A stretch of DNA of 64,000 bases, from NCBI GenBank assembly GCA_963675135.1, contig OY776120.1:56168063-56232062 (forward strand), read 5' to 3'. Every line of letters begins with the position of its first letter. The stretch's first letter is position 1. The notes beneath the pieces were generated by a model that searched no databases, was not told where the DNA came from, and saw nothing but the letters and a program-made list of their open reading frames with translations. Made by a program: the position numbers and the translations under genes. Of the stretch, positions 32,501 through 42,281 are shown in pieces. This DNA comes from Galeopsis tetrahit (lineage: Eukaryota > Streptophyta > Magnoliopsida > Lamiales > Lamiaceae).

Positions 32501-32966
32501 AGGTGTTGACAGACGTGAGGGTATGGTTGTCAAAACTGTTTGATATGAAGGATTTAGGAGAAGCTGGTCACATCCTTGGGATTAAGATTATTCGAGATCG
32601 CCAGAAAAGGATGATATGCTTATCCCAAACCTCATACATAGACACTATTTTAAAACGATTCAGCATGCAAAATTCCAAGAAAGGATTTGTTCCTTTCAAA
32701 CATGGAATCCATCTATCTAAAGAGATGTGTCCTAAGACATAAAAGGAGATGGATGAGATGAGAAACATTCCATATGCGTCGGCAGTTGGAAGCCTCATGT
32801 ATGCAATGTTGTGCACGAGACCGGATATTTGTTTTGCTGTAGGCATGGTAGCAAGATATCAAAGTAACCCAGGGAAAGAACATTGGACTGCAGTTAAAAA
32901 CATTCTCAAGTATCTAAAAAGAACTCGAGATAGAATGTTAGTTTATCAGTCAAACAGTCTGTTCCC
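29512..32966 (+). pseudogene. Gag-pol polyprotein of element D, 5' part
   Basis: One frame runs from an ATG at 29512 but meets a TAA at codon 14 (29551-29553). The long open stretch 29560-32382 then covers the gag domain (YVDWKRHLFIVLTAQQ), a zinc knuckle CFSCGLKGHWKSAC (about 30275-30315), protease WVVDTGATDHVC, GAG-pre-integrase LLWHLRLGHINLRR, the integrase core (VHTDVCGP, RSDRGGEYLS, TPQQNGVAERRNRTL) and RT up to MDVKTAFLNGSLEQEIYM. In-frame TAA codons at 32380-32382 and 32740-32742 interrupt RT. The intact catalytic LYVDDILF lies between them (near 32460). The frame is then cut by the hAT insertion. Most domains are well preserved, in keeping with a recent insertion. Confidence 0.88.
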
Positions 32967-33096
32967 TGTGGGCAGTGGCGGATCCAGGATTTCGAATTCG
33001 GGGGTACGAAAAATATTAAGCAAAATACAAGTATTTAATAAGAAGTCATACGATTCGAGAAAATTTAAAAAAAAATTACATCACGTTCAAATCAAA

Positions 33097-35607
33097 TTAC
33101 AGCTGAGACCGACGAAGCCTCATGTTTTGAAAACGGTCTATGATATCATCATCAGAAATTTGTAGAAACACGTCTTTCTCAATAAAAGTAATCAAACTAT
33201 CATTTAGTAATTGATCACCCATACTATTTCGCAACTTATTTTTTACATAAGTCATTCCGGAAAATACTCTTTCCACACTTGCAGTAGCTACCGGGAGAAT
33301 CAACATCAACTTGATGAGCAAATAAATTGTTGGATAATTCATATGCTTCTTTGTCTCGACAAGCTTCATCGAGAGAGCACCAAGATCACGCAAACCCCGA
33401 AACCTACCATCTCTTCGCATGTCTTCAATGAATATGTCAAGTTGACATTCAAGAGCCATCACATCAATACTTGTAAACTCGGAGGGATAAAATGTGGCAA
33501 GTTTGAGTATTTTCTTCTTATCAAAAGAAGAGAAATCATCTTTGGGACTTAAGCATGACATGCATATAAGTAACTCTGTATTCATCTCATCAAACCGATC
33601 ATTGAGTTCTCTAAGATGTAAATCAATCAATTCAATGAAAATTTCAACTCGGAAATGTTGAAGGTTCGTACCTTGTTTAACAAAATGCCTTGATCCTCCT
33701 CGTGGAATGTAAGGAGCATCCATATCGGGAACCACAATGTCATACTTAGTGCAAAATGAAGTAACCTTATCCAAGAGAGGTTCCCATCCATTATCTCTTG
33801 TTTTTTGCAACATAACCTTTGTTAACGAAACAAGAGACATAGCATTGACAATATCTTGATCTCTTCTTTGTAAAGCATTACACAAATTATTAGAGTAACC
33901 AAAGACAAGTTCTGTCAAGTGTGCCATAAAAATAAAGTCAAAAGACTCAAATGAGTACAAAATTGATTGAGCTTTTATCCTATCCTCTGAACTTAAAGCG
34001 GTCTTCCCAATCATCTCAAGCACCTCAACAATTGTAGAAAACAAGTCAATAGTATTCAAAAGAGTCTTATAATGAGATCCCCAACGAGTGTCACCGGGCC
34101 TTCTCAAACCAAGTTCTTGATTCAAACCTGATCCACTCTCAATTTCTCCCATTTGCAAGGCTTCAACAACTTTTTTAGCTTGACTTTCCCGAATCATTTC
34201 TCTTCGCTTACAAGAAACTCCAACCACATTTAACAAGTTTGCAAGTGTCTCAAAAAGCCAACAACAATCATTGTTATTTTTAGCGACGGCAACAAGAGTT
34301 AATTGGAGTTGATGAGCAAAACAATGAACATAGTAGGCACATGGAGTATCCTTCATAATCAAAGTCTTAAGACCATTTATTTCACCTTTCATATTGCTAG
34401 CCCCATCATACCCTTGCCCTCGAATTCTAGATGGACTCAATGAATGTTCCACAAGCAAAGACATAATTGCACATTTAAGTGACAAAGCAGTGGTATCACC
34501 AACATGTACAAGTCCAAGAAATCGCTCCACTACCATTCCCCTTTTACCATCAACAAAACGCAAACAAAGGGCTAATTGTTCCTTTTGAGATACATCACTG
34601 GACTCATCGGCTAATATAGCAAAATAATCATCACCAAGCTCTTCATTAATAATGTGCTTAGTTGTTTCTTTAGCACAACAATTAATGATATCTTTTTGAA
34701 TCATGGGAGATGTCATTTGGCTATTTCCTGGAGCATTTTCAAAAACAACCTTTTTAACATCCTCTTTATGTTCTGCAAGCCATTTCAAAAGTTCAACAAA
34801 ATTTCCCCTATTAATTGATTCTCCACTCTCATCATGTCCACGACATGCTAACCCTTGACGTAAAAGAAATCTCAAACAAGAAAGTGAAGCTTTCAAACGA
34901 GATGCATATTCACTTCGAATCACTTCACTTGCACTATCAAAAACACGAACAATAGAATTTTTTTTTGAATCTCTTAAATTTCCATATTTCTCATAAGCAA
35001 GATTGTGAGAACTTTTAACACCACCAACATGCTTGTCAAATCTAATTGGTTTATTCCATGACCTAAACCCTTCATTAACAAAAGCATCTCCCCCAACACT
35101 AATTTCAACTTCATTCTTAAATAAGTAACAAACAAAACAAAATGCCGCATCTTTCTCAATACTATATTCAAGCCAATCATATTTTTTGAACCAAACGACA
35201 CTAAATCGACGCATACCTCCAAGATTTCTTTGAGGGAAGTCATGAGTTTTGGGTTGACATGGTCCTTTAAGAATATATGCTCTTCTCACCGCATTTCGTT
35301 GATTTGGAGGATAATCCATTATGCTTATTCTTTTTCCGGGATCATTGGGAAGAAGTTCAACATCATATAACAATTCTTCCTCCTCCAATTGTGCACTTGA
35401 ACCACTTATACTCCTTTTATTTTCTTGAATTTGAGGTGAATTAAACGATGAGGTTGAAGAAGACTCCATATCAATTGGAGAAGACTCATCTATTTGGGAA
35501 GTGCAAGGAGCTTCTTGAGATTTCATTCTCTTGAACATAAATTCACGAAGATCGGGTTGTTTTTTCGTTGTTTTGAGTTTCTTTGAGATAAATTTATCTT
35601 TCGTCAT
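33097..35607 (-). CDS. hAT-family transposase (TTF zinc finger, DUF4371, hAT C-terminal domain)
   Basis: An uninterrupted 836-codon ORF, the best-preserved transposon gene in the window. Residues ~1-95 are polar. A TTF-type zinc finger spans about 133-205 (WFKKYDWLEYSIEKD then CFVC). The DUF4371/RNase H-like core follows with ILADESSDVSQKEQ, GQGYDGASNM and CFAHQLQLTL, which supply probable catalytic Asp residues and the C/H zinc residues. A RPGDTRWGSHYKTL block comes next, and the C-terminal dimerisation region LPVATASVERVFSGMTYVKNKLRNSM carries the conserved Glu-Arg. Plant databases often name such proteins zinc finger MYM-type protein 1-like. It would bind the terminal repeats and cut and paste the element. 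Length and domains are complete, so activity is possible but unproven. Confidence 0.92.
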   Translation of the reverse strand: MTKDKFISKKLKTTKKQPDLREFMFKRMKSQEAPCTSQIDESSPIDMESSSTSSFNSPQIQENKRSISGSSAQLEEEELLYDVELLPNDPGKRISIMDYPPNQRNAVRRAYILKGPCQPKTHDFPQRNLGGMRRFSVVWFKKYDWLEYSIEKDAAFCFVCYLFKNEVEISVGGDAFVNEGFRSWNKPIRFDKHVGGVKSSHNLAYEKYGNLRDSKKNSIVRVFDSASEVIRSEYASRLKASLSCLRFLLRQGLACRGHDESGESINRGNFVELLKWLAEHKEDVKKVVFENAPGNSQMTSPMIQKDIINCCAKETTKHIINEELGDDYFAILADESSDVSQKEQLALCLRFVDGKRGMVVERFLGLVHVGDTTALSLKCAIMSLLVEHSLSPSRIRGQGYDGASNMKGEINGLKTLIMKDTPCAYYVHCFAHQLQLTLVAVAKNNNDCCWLFETLANLLNVVGVSCKRREMIRESQAKKVVEALQMGEIESGSGLNQELGLRRPGDTRWGSHYKTLLNTIDLFSTIVEVLEMIGKTALSSEDRIKAQSILYSFESFDFIFMAHLTELVFGYSNNLCNALQRRDQDIVNAMSLVSLTKVMLQKTRDNGWEPLLDKVTSFCTKYDIVVPDMDAPYIPRGGSRHFVKQGTNLQHFRVEIFIELIDLHLRELNDRFDEMNTELLICMSCLSPKDDFSSFDKKKILKLATFYPSEFTSIDVMALECQLDIFIEDMRRDGRFRGLRDLGALSMKLVETKKHMNYPTIYLLIKLMLILPVATASVERVFSGMTYVKNKLRNSMGDQLLNDSLITFIEKDVFLQISDDDIIDRFQNMRLRRSQL

Positions 35608-36259
35608 TTCCTAATTGAAGTAAATAGTAAATTAGCAATTATAATTTCACAATAAAAAACAATTCAAATCATTATCTATTTCAAATTTTAAACTAAATTA
35701 ATTTAGCAAAATATAACAAATGAGCAATTATAATACAAACCCTATTACCTAAATCCCTAATTTATATTTCATATACTGATATACCCAATAAGGCAATAAC
35801 CCAAATAAATTCATTCATAAACGATAACCAAAACAATAAGTACAATAAATATATTTAACAAAATATTAATTAAAAATTACTTACCTTTGTTGGTAACAGA
35901 GAAAATGAAAAAAAATTGAGTATGTGCGCCCACCAACAGAATGTTGTCGTCTGTCGCTTTGAGGAAGGAGAAGTTATTATAATTTTAAATATTAACTAAA
36001 GCCTAAAGGGCCAAAGCCATATTAGCAAAACTAAATGGGCTTTTAAATTGAATGGGCTGCTATTTATTTTTTAATGTCTGGGCTGCACTTAAGTAAGGGT
36101 TTAATTAGGTATAGGGATGTGGGGATGCAGCCGCATTAAAAAAGGCTGGCCTCCTTTATATTTTTTTTTTTTTTTTTGCTTTAAATATATAAAAAAAAAA
36201 AAAAAATTCAATTTGGGGGTACAGCTGTACCCCCATGTTCTATTCTCCCTCCGCCTCTG
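35608..36259 (-). other. 5' flank of the hAT transposase gene within the element
   Basis: About 650 bp from the start codon to the right terminal repeat. AT-rich, with T- and A-tracts near 36160-36210 that form a long A/T inverted pair. It probably holds promoter and transposase-binding repeats. No other gene. Confidence 0.6.
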
Positions 36260-36267
36260 CCTGTGGG

Positions 36268-36745
36268 TTATACGGACTCAAATTTCCAATCAGACATGGA
36301 TTCTAGAAAATCTACCTCGGGTAGTGTGTTTTGTTTGGGGGGTGGAGCCATGACATGGAGAAGTGTGAAGCAGAAATGCATCGCTGATTCTACCATGGAA
36401 GCCGAATATGTAGCTGCTTGTGAAGCAGCGAAAGAAGCGGTTTGGCTTAAGAACTTCTTAGTGGACTTGGATGTGATTCCGAATTTGCCCAGCAGTATCA
36501 CTATTTATTGCGATAATGCTGGAGCAGTTGCAAATTCAAGGGAACCAAGAGCCCACAAGGCAAGCAAACACATTGAAAGGAAATACCATCTTATACGAGA
36601 AATCGTTAAGAGAGGAGACATAGTGGTGGCAAAGATCGCATCGGAAGACAACCTAGCAGATCCTTTCACTAAGGGTCTGCCTCAGAGTACATTCGAGAGA
36701 CATGTGGAAGGAATAGGGGTCAAGTGCGTTGCCAAGCTGCTTTGA
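36268..36745 (+). pseudogene. RNase H part of pol, element D (3' part)
   Basis: About 155 codons resuming the D frame after the hAT insertion: YTDSNFQSDMDSRKSTSG, the CIADSTMEAEYVAA active-site block, YCDNAGAV and the LADPFTKGLP tail, ending with a natural TGA. RNase H degrades the RNA strand during copying. Separated from its RT by 3.3 kb of transposon. Confidence 0.88.
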
Positions 36746-36832
36746 GTATAAGTGGGAGAATTTAATAGGACATGTAGAAAATGGACGTGTTGTAGTATAC
36801 TTAAAAGCAGACTTTGAGTATAAGTGGGAGAT
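36741..36832 (+). other. Polypurine tract of element D, duplicated
   Basis: The 19-bp sequence TTTGAGTATAAGTGGGAGA occurs at 36741-36759 and again at 36813-36831, the second copy directly before the 3' LTR. Only the second is placed to prime plus-strand synthesis. Confidence 0.8.
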
Positions 36833-38569
36833 TGTTAGGGTTATACTGGCAAGTATGCTTTTAGTGCTACTTATGTATACAAACTGATTCTTGCACTTAT
36901 AAATGAGAATAATATTTTTATCACTGGTTGCTTTAAATATAATGAATGTTAATTATTTATTGCATAAACGTTCAGATGTATTTTACATTGTAGACAATGT
37001 GGTGTGTAGAAGATCACAGAAGATCACATTGTCAGTTCCTTGTATATAAGTACAATTGATTCACAACTTAGATGGAATTGAACAATCCATTGGTAGAAGT
37101 TGAGGTGTAAGGCTTGGATTGGTTTATCTTGACCAAGAGATTACACTAGTGCATTATGATGTGCTGAATAGGACCTACAGAGAGGTAATTCTTCTAGACT
37201 GGCTTAAGGAATGAAGAATTAGACCTCAGTGGTTGTTGATTTCTTAATCTCTGTCACTTAAATGGGATTGTCTGTAGTTAAGAAGTATTGCTTTGATTTA
37301 TTATGGGTAAAGAATCAATTTGATTCAATACTTTGTATTTTGGGCAATATTATTAATTACAGGACAGATTGCCAAAATTAATACAGAGAATCGTGTCTTG
37401 GAGTGTCAAGTTGATTATGTCCCCTTGGTGGGCTCAGAAGGTTTATCATATCAAATCTGATCAGTGGAATTTATTTCCGGTATGATAATAATGTTGAGCT
37501 GTCCTTACTCCGAGGAATAAAAGATATTAATTAATTAAAGCATTCAGTAGCTTAAATTAATTGATGGACATTGAATCTTAAACACGGGAAATAATAACCG
37601 GGAGCCATATTTCGTAATATGGGTTAGGATGGATAGTGCAATATTAATTCTATAGTGGAATGAATTAATATTAATGGGCTGGAAAAATGTTGTGGCTCAA
37701 TATTGATTTTTGGGCCCATTGGGAGGTCCAATCCTAATTCTCCTAAAGGCCCCTCAAGTAGCCCAATAAAAGTCTATTAATTAAGGTAATTAAAAGATAA
37801 GGATTAATTTTGTTGCAAGAAATTAGAGAGAGATATTTATGGAAAAAGATATATAGAAATAAGAAATTATTTCTATATTATTCCAAGATAAATTGACCGG
37901 TCAATTTTTCTTTCTTGTAAGAGAAGAAACATAGATTCTCTCTTATAAAAGGAGAAGAAAAAAATTGGTACTCAAAAGACTAAGAAAAAAAAAAGATCTG
38001 TAATTTTCGAAATTACAGTGTGTGCAACAAGAGAAAATTAATTCTTCCTTGAGAGTTAATAGTTCGTGAGATCTCCCACCGGGTCAACGGACTAGGACTT
38101 AGGGAATACTTGAGAAGGCAATTGGGTTGAAGTTGTTACTCTTCTCAACGGTATCTCTCCGATTTAAAGGTAAACACGTAATCCCTTAGTTCCGCATGTT
38201 TAGGGATTTAATTATTTTACCGTACATTCTTTACATAAATTAGTTGATTTAATTTGTTTAAATTATGGGATTAGATTTATGATAATTCATATTTAAATTA
38301 CGTCCCAAATAGATCCGGGTAATTTTAAAGGAGTCTCAAAGGATTCCCGAGAGTCTCAAAAGATCCCTAGGGCATCTCAAAAGATTCCCGGGAGTCTCAA
38401 AGGATTCTTAGCGTGATGGTCCATAACCCACAAGTGCCAATAATTCCCCACAAAGGAGATGGGGAATGTGGTCCCATAATAATTTCCCACAAAGGAGTTG
38501 GGGACCACAAGAGTTGGGGACCACATTGTTGGGAGACTATTATTGGGTATTGGGATTAATTTCCCAACA
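36833..38569 (+). repeat. 3' LTR of element D
   Basis: 1,737 bp, TGTTAGGG...CCCAACA. Differs from the split 5' LTR by about ten substitutions and one 39-bp segment near 38467-38505 that looks like a local duplication of the ACAAAGGAGNTGGGG unit. Confidence 0.93.
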
Positions 38570-38574
38570 TTATT

Positions 38575-39282
38575 AAGGATGAAATTATCACATTTGACTA
38601 TGTAAGAACAAAGTTTAATCTAACATATTTCTTTACAAAGACATTAGCTAAAGATTTTGTTGCAAGGATGGCAATTGGAATGGGATTGGAGCCCATGGTT
38701 AATTACATGTAAGGGAGTCTTAATGTAACACTTAATATGAAATTAAGTCTGAAGTTCAATAAGATTAAATCTCTTACTTGATGATTGGGAGCACAAATAA
38801 TCAATCAAAAGGTACGTAAGAGTGCTTCAGACATGTGATGTTTAAGAAGTTGATTTATTTTAATAGTTCTTTTGATTTTATACTTTGTCACAGGAGCATG
38901 TTTCTTTCTTCTAAGAGATTTATCTAAGCACGAAGTTTGGCCGCTTCAAGGAGCCAAGAAGGCACGACTATGATGCACTTATGGAGCCAAGAAGGCACGG
39001 CTTTGATGCACTTATGAATAGATATGAACACATGGCCTTTATCGTGTCGAGTATAATAGGATCATGTATTTAATCTCGTGTGTATAACATCTTCATATTT
39101 TCATTATGTATTACTTTGGTTCAATCGTTACGACACCATGAAAATACGAATTCTTGGAATGTGTATTATACTAAGTGAAAGTTCAAGTCTATGTACACTT
39201 TCATTTATGCATAAAGTTGCAAGTGTTTTGTTGGTATTTGTGTTATAAAATCATTTTAAATTACTCTAAAATGGGGGAGGAT
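38575..39282 (+). pseudogene. End of pol and 3' untranslated part of copia C
   Basis: The first ~140 bases encode the tail of copia RNase H (FFTKTLAKDFVAR-like, then a stop near 38710) and continue the C frame cut at 11310. Then follows AT-rich untranslated sequence with two short repeats of GGAGCCAAGAAGGCACG near 38950-39000 and a polypurine tract at 39268-39282. Confidence 0.75.
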
Positions 39283-39530
39283 TGTTGAAATTTTAGAGTT
39301 ATCCAAAATTGGGTAACTTTCCAGAGTTATCTAAATTGGGTAACCACCCAAAATTATCCATATGGTTAACCACCAAGGCTAATTCAAATTATTTTATATA
39401 TATATATATAAAAGATATTAGTCGTGTATGGAGGGTGAGATAAAAAAATATTATATTCTCAATTTTCACAAATAAACACAGTAGAGTTGGAAAGCCTTGC
39501 AAACTTTCTCTTCTTTGAAATACTAAAGAC
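39283..39530 (+). repeat. 3' LTR of copia C, first part
   Basis: Matches 8066-8330 with a shorter TA tract. Breaks off after ...ACTAAAGAC, where foreign DNA begins. The LTR resumes near 41873. Confidence 0.85.
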
Positions 39531-41872
39531 TTCTTTGTACCTTTTACAACTTGCTTAAGCGTTTTGGTACAAAAAAAGAATGAAGTTACTCATAAGTTCA
39601 AAAGGGTATGCAATAAACCAACAATCCCTTAATTATTATATTACTCCCTCCGTTCCATAAGTGTTTGCATCACAAAATGGACACAATTTAAAAAAAAAAG
39701 TGTAATGAGTGGAGTGTTGAAGGGTAATTTTGTAACGTTATATGAATAAAGTAAAAAGGTGTTTGGAGAGAGTGTACAAGTAATGACATTTTGTGTAAAT
39801 ATGTGAATATTGTAAGGGTGGGGTTTATAAGAGAGATTCTTTTTATGGGTGTGCAAACAATTGTGGGACGGATAAATAAGGTAAGTGTGGCAAACCGTTG
39901 TAGGACGGAGGGAGTAGTACCTTTCAATTCCTTTTATAAGCATAATAACATTAATTGAATTATTTTTCTATATTTATTGGCTAGAATCTCTGTTTTTCAA
40001 TTATTAGTAGCTTAATTATAGTATAATAGAATTCAGGGTATCTTTCCATGCATAATGTTTTTTGTTATCGGTGAAAAATCGAAATTAGGTTCCACTTCTT
40101 TTAGGATTTCGATTCAAACTTCCATTGACAATTGTTTCATAAGTTTTATTCGTTCTGGGTTGTGAATTTCGACAAACTCTTCACTTGTGGTGGCGGCTCA
40201 CGATTGAATATGGATTGCGACTTCGTTTTAGGGAAAAAATAATAATTCATGAACGGAACTAGATTTGGGTTGTGGGTTGGATTCAATCGAACTCTTCCAT
40301 CGCCATAGGAGTTCGCCGATGCAAGTTGTATCAAGCAACCGGATTCCCGGCACCGACCTCGTCGGCATCGTTCCGATTCGATGGAAGACGATTCTCGATC
40401 GCGATCTATTTCCAACAATGATGAAGGATAGTTCCGGTGAAGATGGAATTAAGAGGATTAAGAGGCACACTTTTTTTTCAGAAATTGACTCTTGATCCCT
40501 ACCTCAGACAATGTAATTGTAGTTCTAACTTTTCAATATTTGGCTTGCATTTTTATTACTTTTCTGGTAAGTTTTCTTGAAATTAGCTTTGAGTTTTAGG
40601 TATGAATGTTTGATGCTCTGTTGACATCTTCTACCATCTTTTCTCTCTTAATGGAAGCTCTTTATTCACTTATAAATATACATGCAATGTTGTTTTATTG
40701 TACTTTTTTTAATTTATTCATTTATGCAATAATCTTTTATTATAATGCAAATCTTTTGTTGCTTTGTTCAAATATAACACTCATTTCGTGCAATTTTTTT
40801 AGCATATCATGCAACATTTTTTTGGTCATTCGTGCAAAGTTTTTATAGCTGTATGTGTTTAAAGATTTTATTTTTATTTTGATTATAACAATTTTTATTG
40901 AAATTTGAATATGGGATTATTTTGGAATGATTGGTGTTTGTTTTTGAAATGTTTATTGGTTATCTTTAATTATAGAATATTTATTTGGGATGATTGGTGT
41001 TTATTTTTGGAATGTTTAATTGTTATCTTTAATTATGAGATTTAATTTTGTTTGTATTATTTGGAATAAAATTCAAAATTTAGTCAAAAGGGTATAAAAG
41101 TAATCTTAGTTGTCATTTTGCACCTAATAACCTAATGAGTTGGTCTTCTGTGCATAGTGTGCACCGTGCACACTAATGCACAGGTCAACCCCCTATATAT
41201 TAATAAAGGCGAAAATGTATAACAGATTAATTGATGTTCAAGTGGTTATGGGCTACCTTCATAAGTGTAGGGTCTCAGCTTCGTTTCCTGAAATTTACAA
41301 TTAGTTACCACTTTTCAGTAACAAAATTACCACTTTTCAATAATAATAGTTACCACTTTACTTTTTGCCTTGGGGATCTCTGTAAATCCCAACAAATAAT
41401 AACAACAAAACAAAATTGATATGGGCAAAGAAAATTTCTTCTTTTGCCAACATTTAACCACAGAGACCTTCCGCGAGATCCACATCTTTCTCTTCTTGAT
41501 CATCAACATACCCGGTCCAGTAATTTTTTTTTTTCTCTTTTGTTCTTCTTTTGGAGAATCGAAGGTTTCTAGTTCGTCGGAGAGATACAGATTTTGATTG
41601 GATAGTTGGCAAGACATGTTGAAATTCTGGACGAATTTGCGCAGGTCTTTGGCCATGGAAGCCTGGGCGAACACCTTGCGCACAGATTGCTTTGGAGGAG
41701 AGAAAAAAACGTGATAAGTTAGAGTGGGAGAATAAGACAAAACCGTGGGCACCAAATGATTTGGTGTGTATGGTGTATATAAGACTTTCCCTAACCTTAA
41801 TAGTAACTCTAAAAAAACTTTGAACCTAAATGTTTTACACGCTTTTGAAAAGCACCTATGAGTAATTCCCCC
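39531..41872. mobile_element. Unclassified 2.3-kb insertion in the 3' LTR of copia C
   Basis: The 5' LTR is continuous across the point equivalent to 39530/41873, so this block was inserted, or joined by rearrangement. I find no clear target duplication or terminal inverted repeat. It holds a Stowaway MITE (39644-39914), a tandem duplication of a GGTGTTT(G/A)TTTTTG(A/G)AATGTTTA-type stretch near 40927-41040 (shown here only in pieces) and a strong hairpin at 41151-41182. Open frames at 40146-40495 and 41327-41755 match no family I know. Confidence 0.5.
39644..39914. mobile_element. Stowaway MITE
   Basis: Starts CTCCCTCCGTTCCATAAGTG and ends with the inverted GTAGGACGGAGGGAG. TA duplications lie at 39642-39643 and 39915-39916; 271 bp. 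No coding capacity. Confidence 0.88.
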
Positions 41873-42093
41873 ACAAAGAAATTCATCTCTTGTTCCTATA
41901 AGACATTAATTCGAAAAGCGTGAATTATCGTATCGATCTTCTTTGTATCTCAAAGTCAAATTTCATGGTACCCTACGGTCATATAAGGGACGAAATATTG
42001 CTTTTAGGAAAGTGTGTATTCACGCCTAGAAGATTATATCACTAAGTCTCGTTACTTTTGTTATTCTTGTTTTTCTTGTTCATATATCTTACA
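41873..42093 (+). repeat. 3' LTR of copia C, second part
   Basis: Matches 8332-8455 of the 5' LTR (for example the ATCTCTTGTTCCTAT and TATCTCAAAG stretches), then continues to ...ATATCTTACA. It is followed by the 5-bp duplication CCTCT and the right half of the outer MITE. Confidence 0.8.
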
Positions 42094-42281
42094 CCTCTCA
42101 CATTTAATTATATTCTTCTCTTCCATCACATTACCTCTAATGCATCTATTTATTCTATCATATTTCTTAATTTTCGTGCCCAAAGCTTTCGGATAGCTTT
42201 CACTGGTACGAAGGAAGTATTAACTAATTAGAAGCATGATGAAAAGTACATATGTGACATTTGTGAAGTACATAATTATAT

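Larger units (their letters stand above)
32973..36259 (-). mobile_element. hAT transposon, complete, with full-length transposase ORF
   Basis: 3,287 bp with the 8-bp target duplication CCTGTGGG at 32965-32972 and 36260-36267. Terminal inverted repeats start CAGTGGCGGATCC on the left and CAGAGGCGGAGGG read inward from the right, both followed by a GGGGGTAC motif. It lies in the RNase H region of element D, and removing it restores D's local frame. One minus-strand ORF fills most of it. The 8-bp duplication and CAG ends are diagnostic for hAT. Confidence 0.93.
11311..38569 (+). mobile_element. Copia retrotransposon D, full-length with two insertions
   Basis: Starts TGTTAGGG and ends CCCAACA. 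Target duplication TTATT lies at 11306-11310 and 38570-38574, within the RNase H region of element C. LTRs are about 1.7 kb and differ by about ten substitutions and one 39-bp indel, so insertion was recent. It carries an initiator-tRNA-Met primer site, one gag-pol frame and a polypurine tract. Sirevirus E lies in its 5' LTR and a hAT element in its RNase H. Stops in gag-pol make it non-autonomous. Confidence 0.93.
8066..42093 (+). mobile_element. Copia retrotransposon C, old and gag-deleted, host of the nest
   Basis: LTRs start TGTTGAAATTTTAGAG at 8066 and 39283. The element ends ...TTACA at 42093. Flanking target duplication CCTCT lies at 8061-8065 and 42094-42098. The 5' LTR is truncated near 8455 and passes straight into pol, so primer site, gag and protease are deleted. 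Pol is interrupted by two MITEs and by element D, and the 3' LTR by another insertion. A polypurine tract (AAATGGGGGAGGAT) precedes the 3' LTR. Many stops show it is dead. Confidence 0.85.
7974..42217. mobile_element. Stowaway-like MITE split by the 34-kb nested stack
   Basis: The left half, 7974-8065, starts CTCCCTCCATCCCAATGAAAG. The right half, 42099-42217, ends with the inverted counterpart (CTTTCACTGGTACGAAGGAAG). The halves join at the 5-bp duplication CCTCT that flanks copia element C. It is the outermost and oldest layer of the nest. Confidence 0.75.

Noticed and set aside
40146..40495. Overlapping ORFs of 76-90 codons on both strands
   Set aside because: No recognised domain, no supporting context, and they lie in an unclassified insertion.
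41190..41230. Possible Helitron 5' end in the TATATATTAATAAAGGCGAA stretch
   Set aside because: Similar words start some plant Helitrons, but no matching hairpin plus CTRR end was found.
41327..41755. 142-codon ORF on the minus strand
   Set aside because: Basic, low-complexity end and no family I recognise. It might be a captured gene fragment, but there is no evidence beyond openness.
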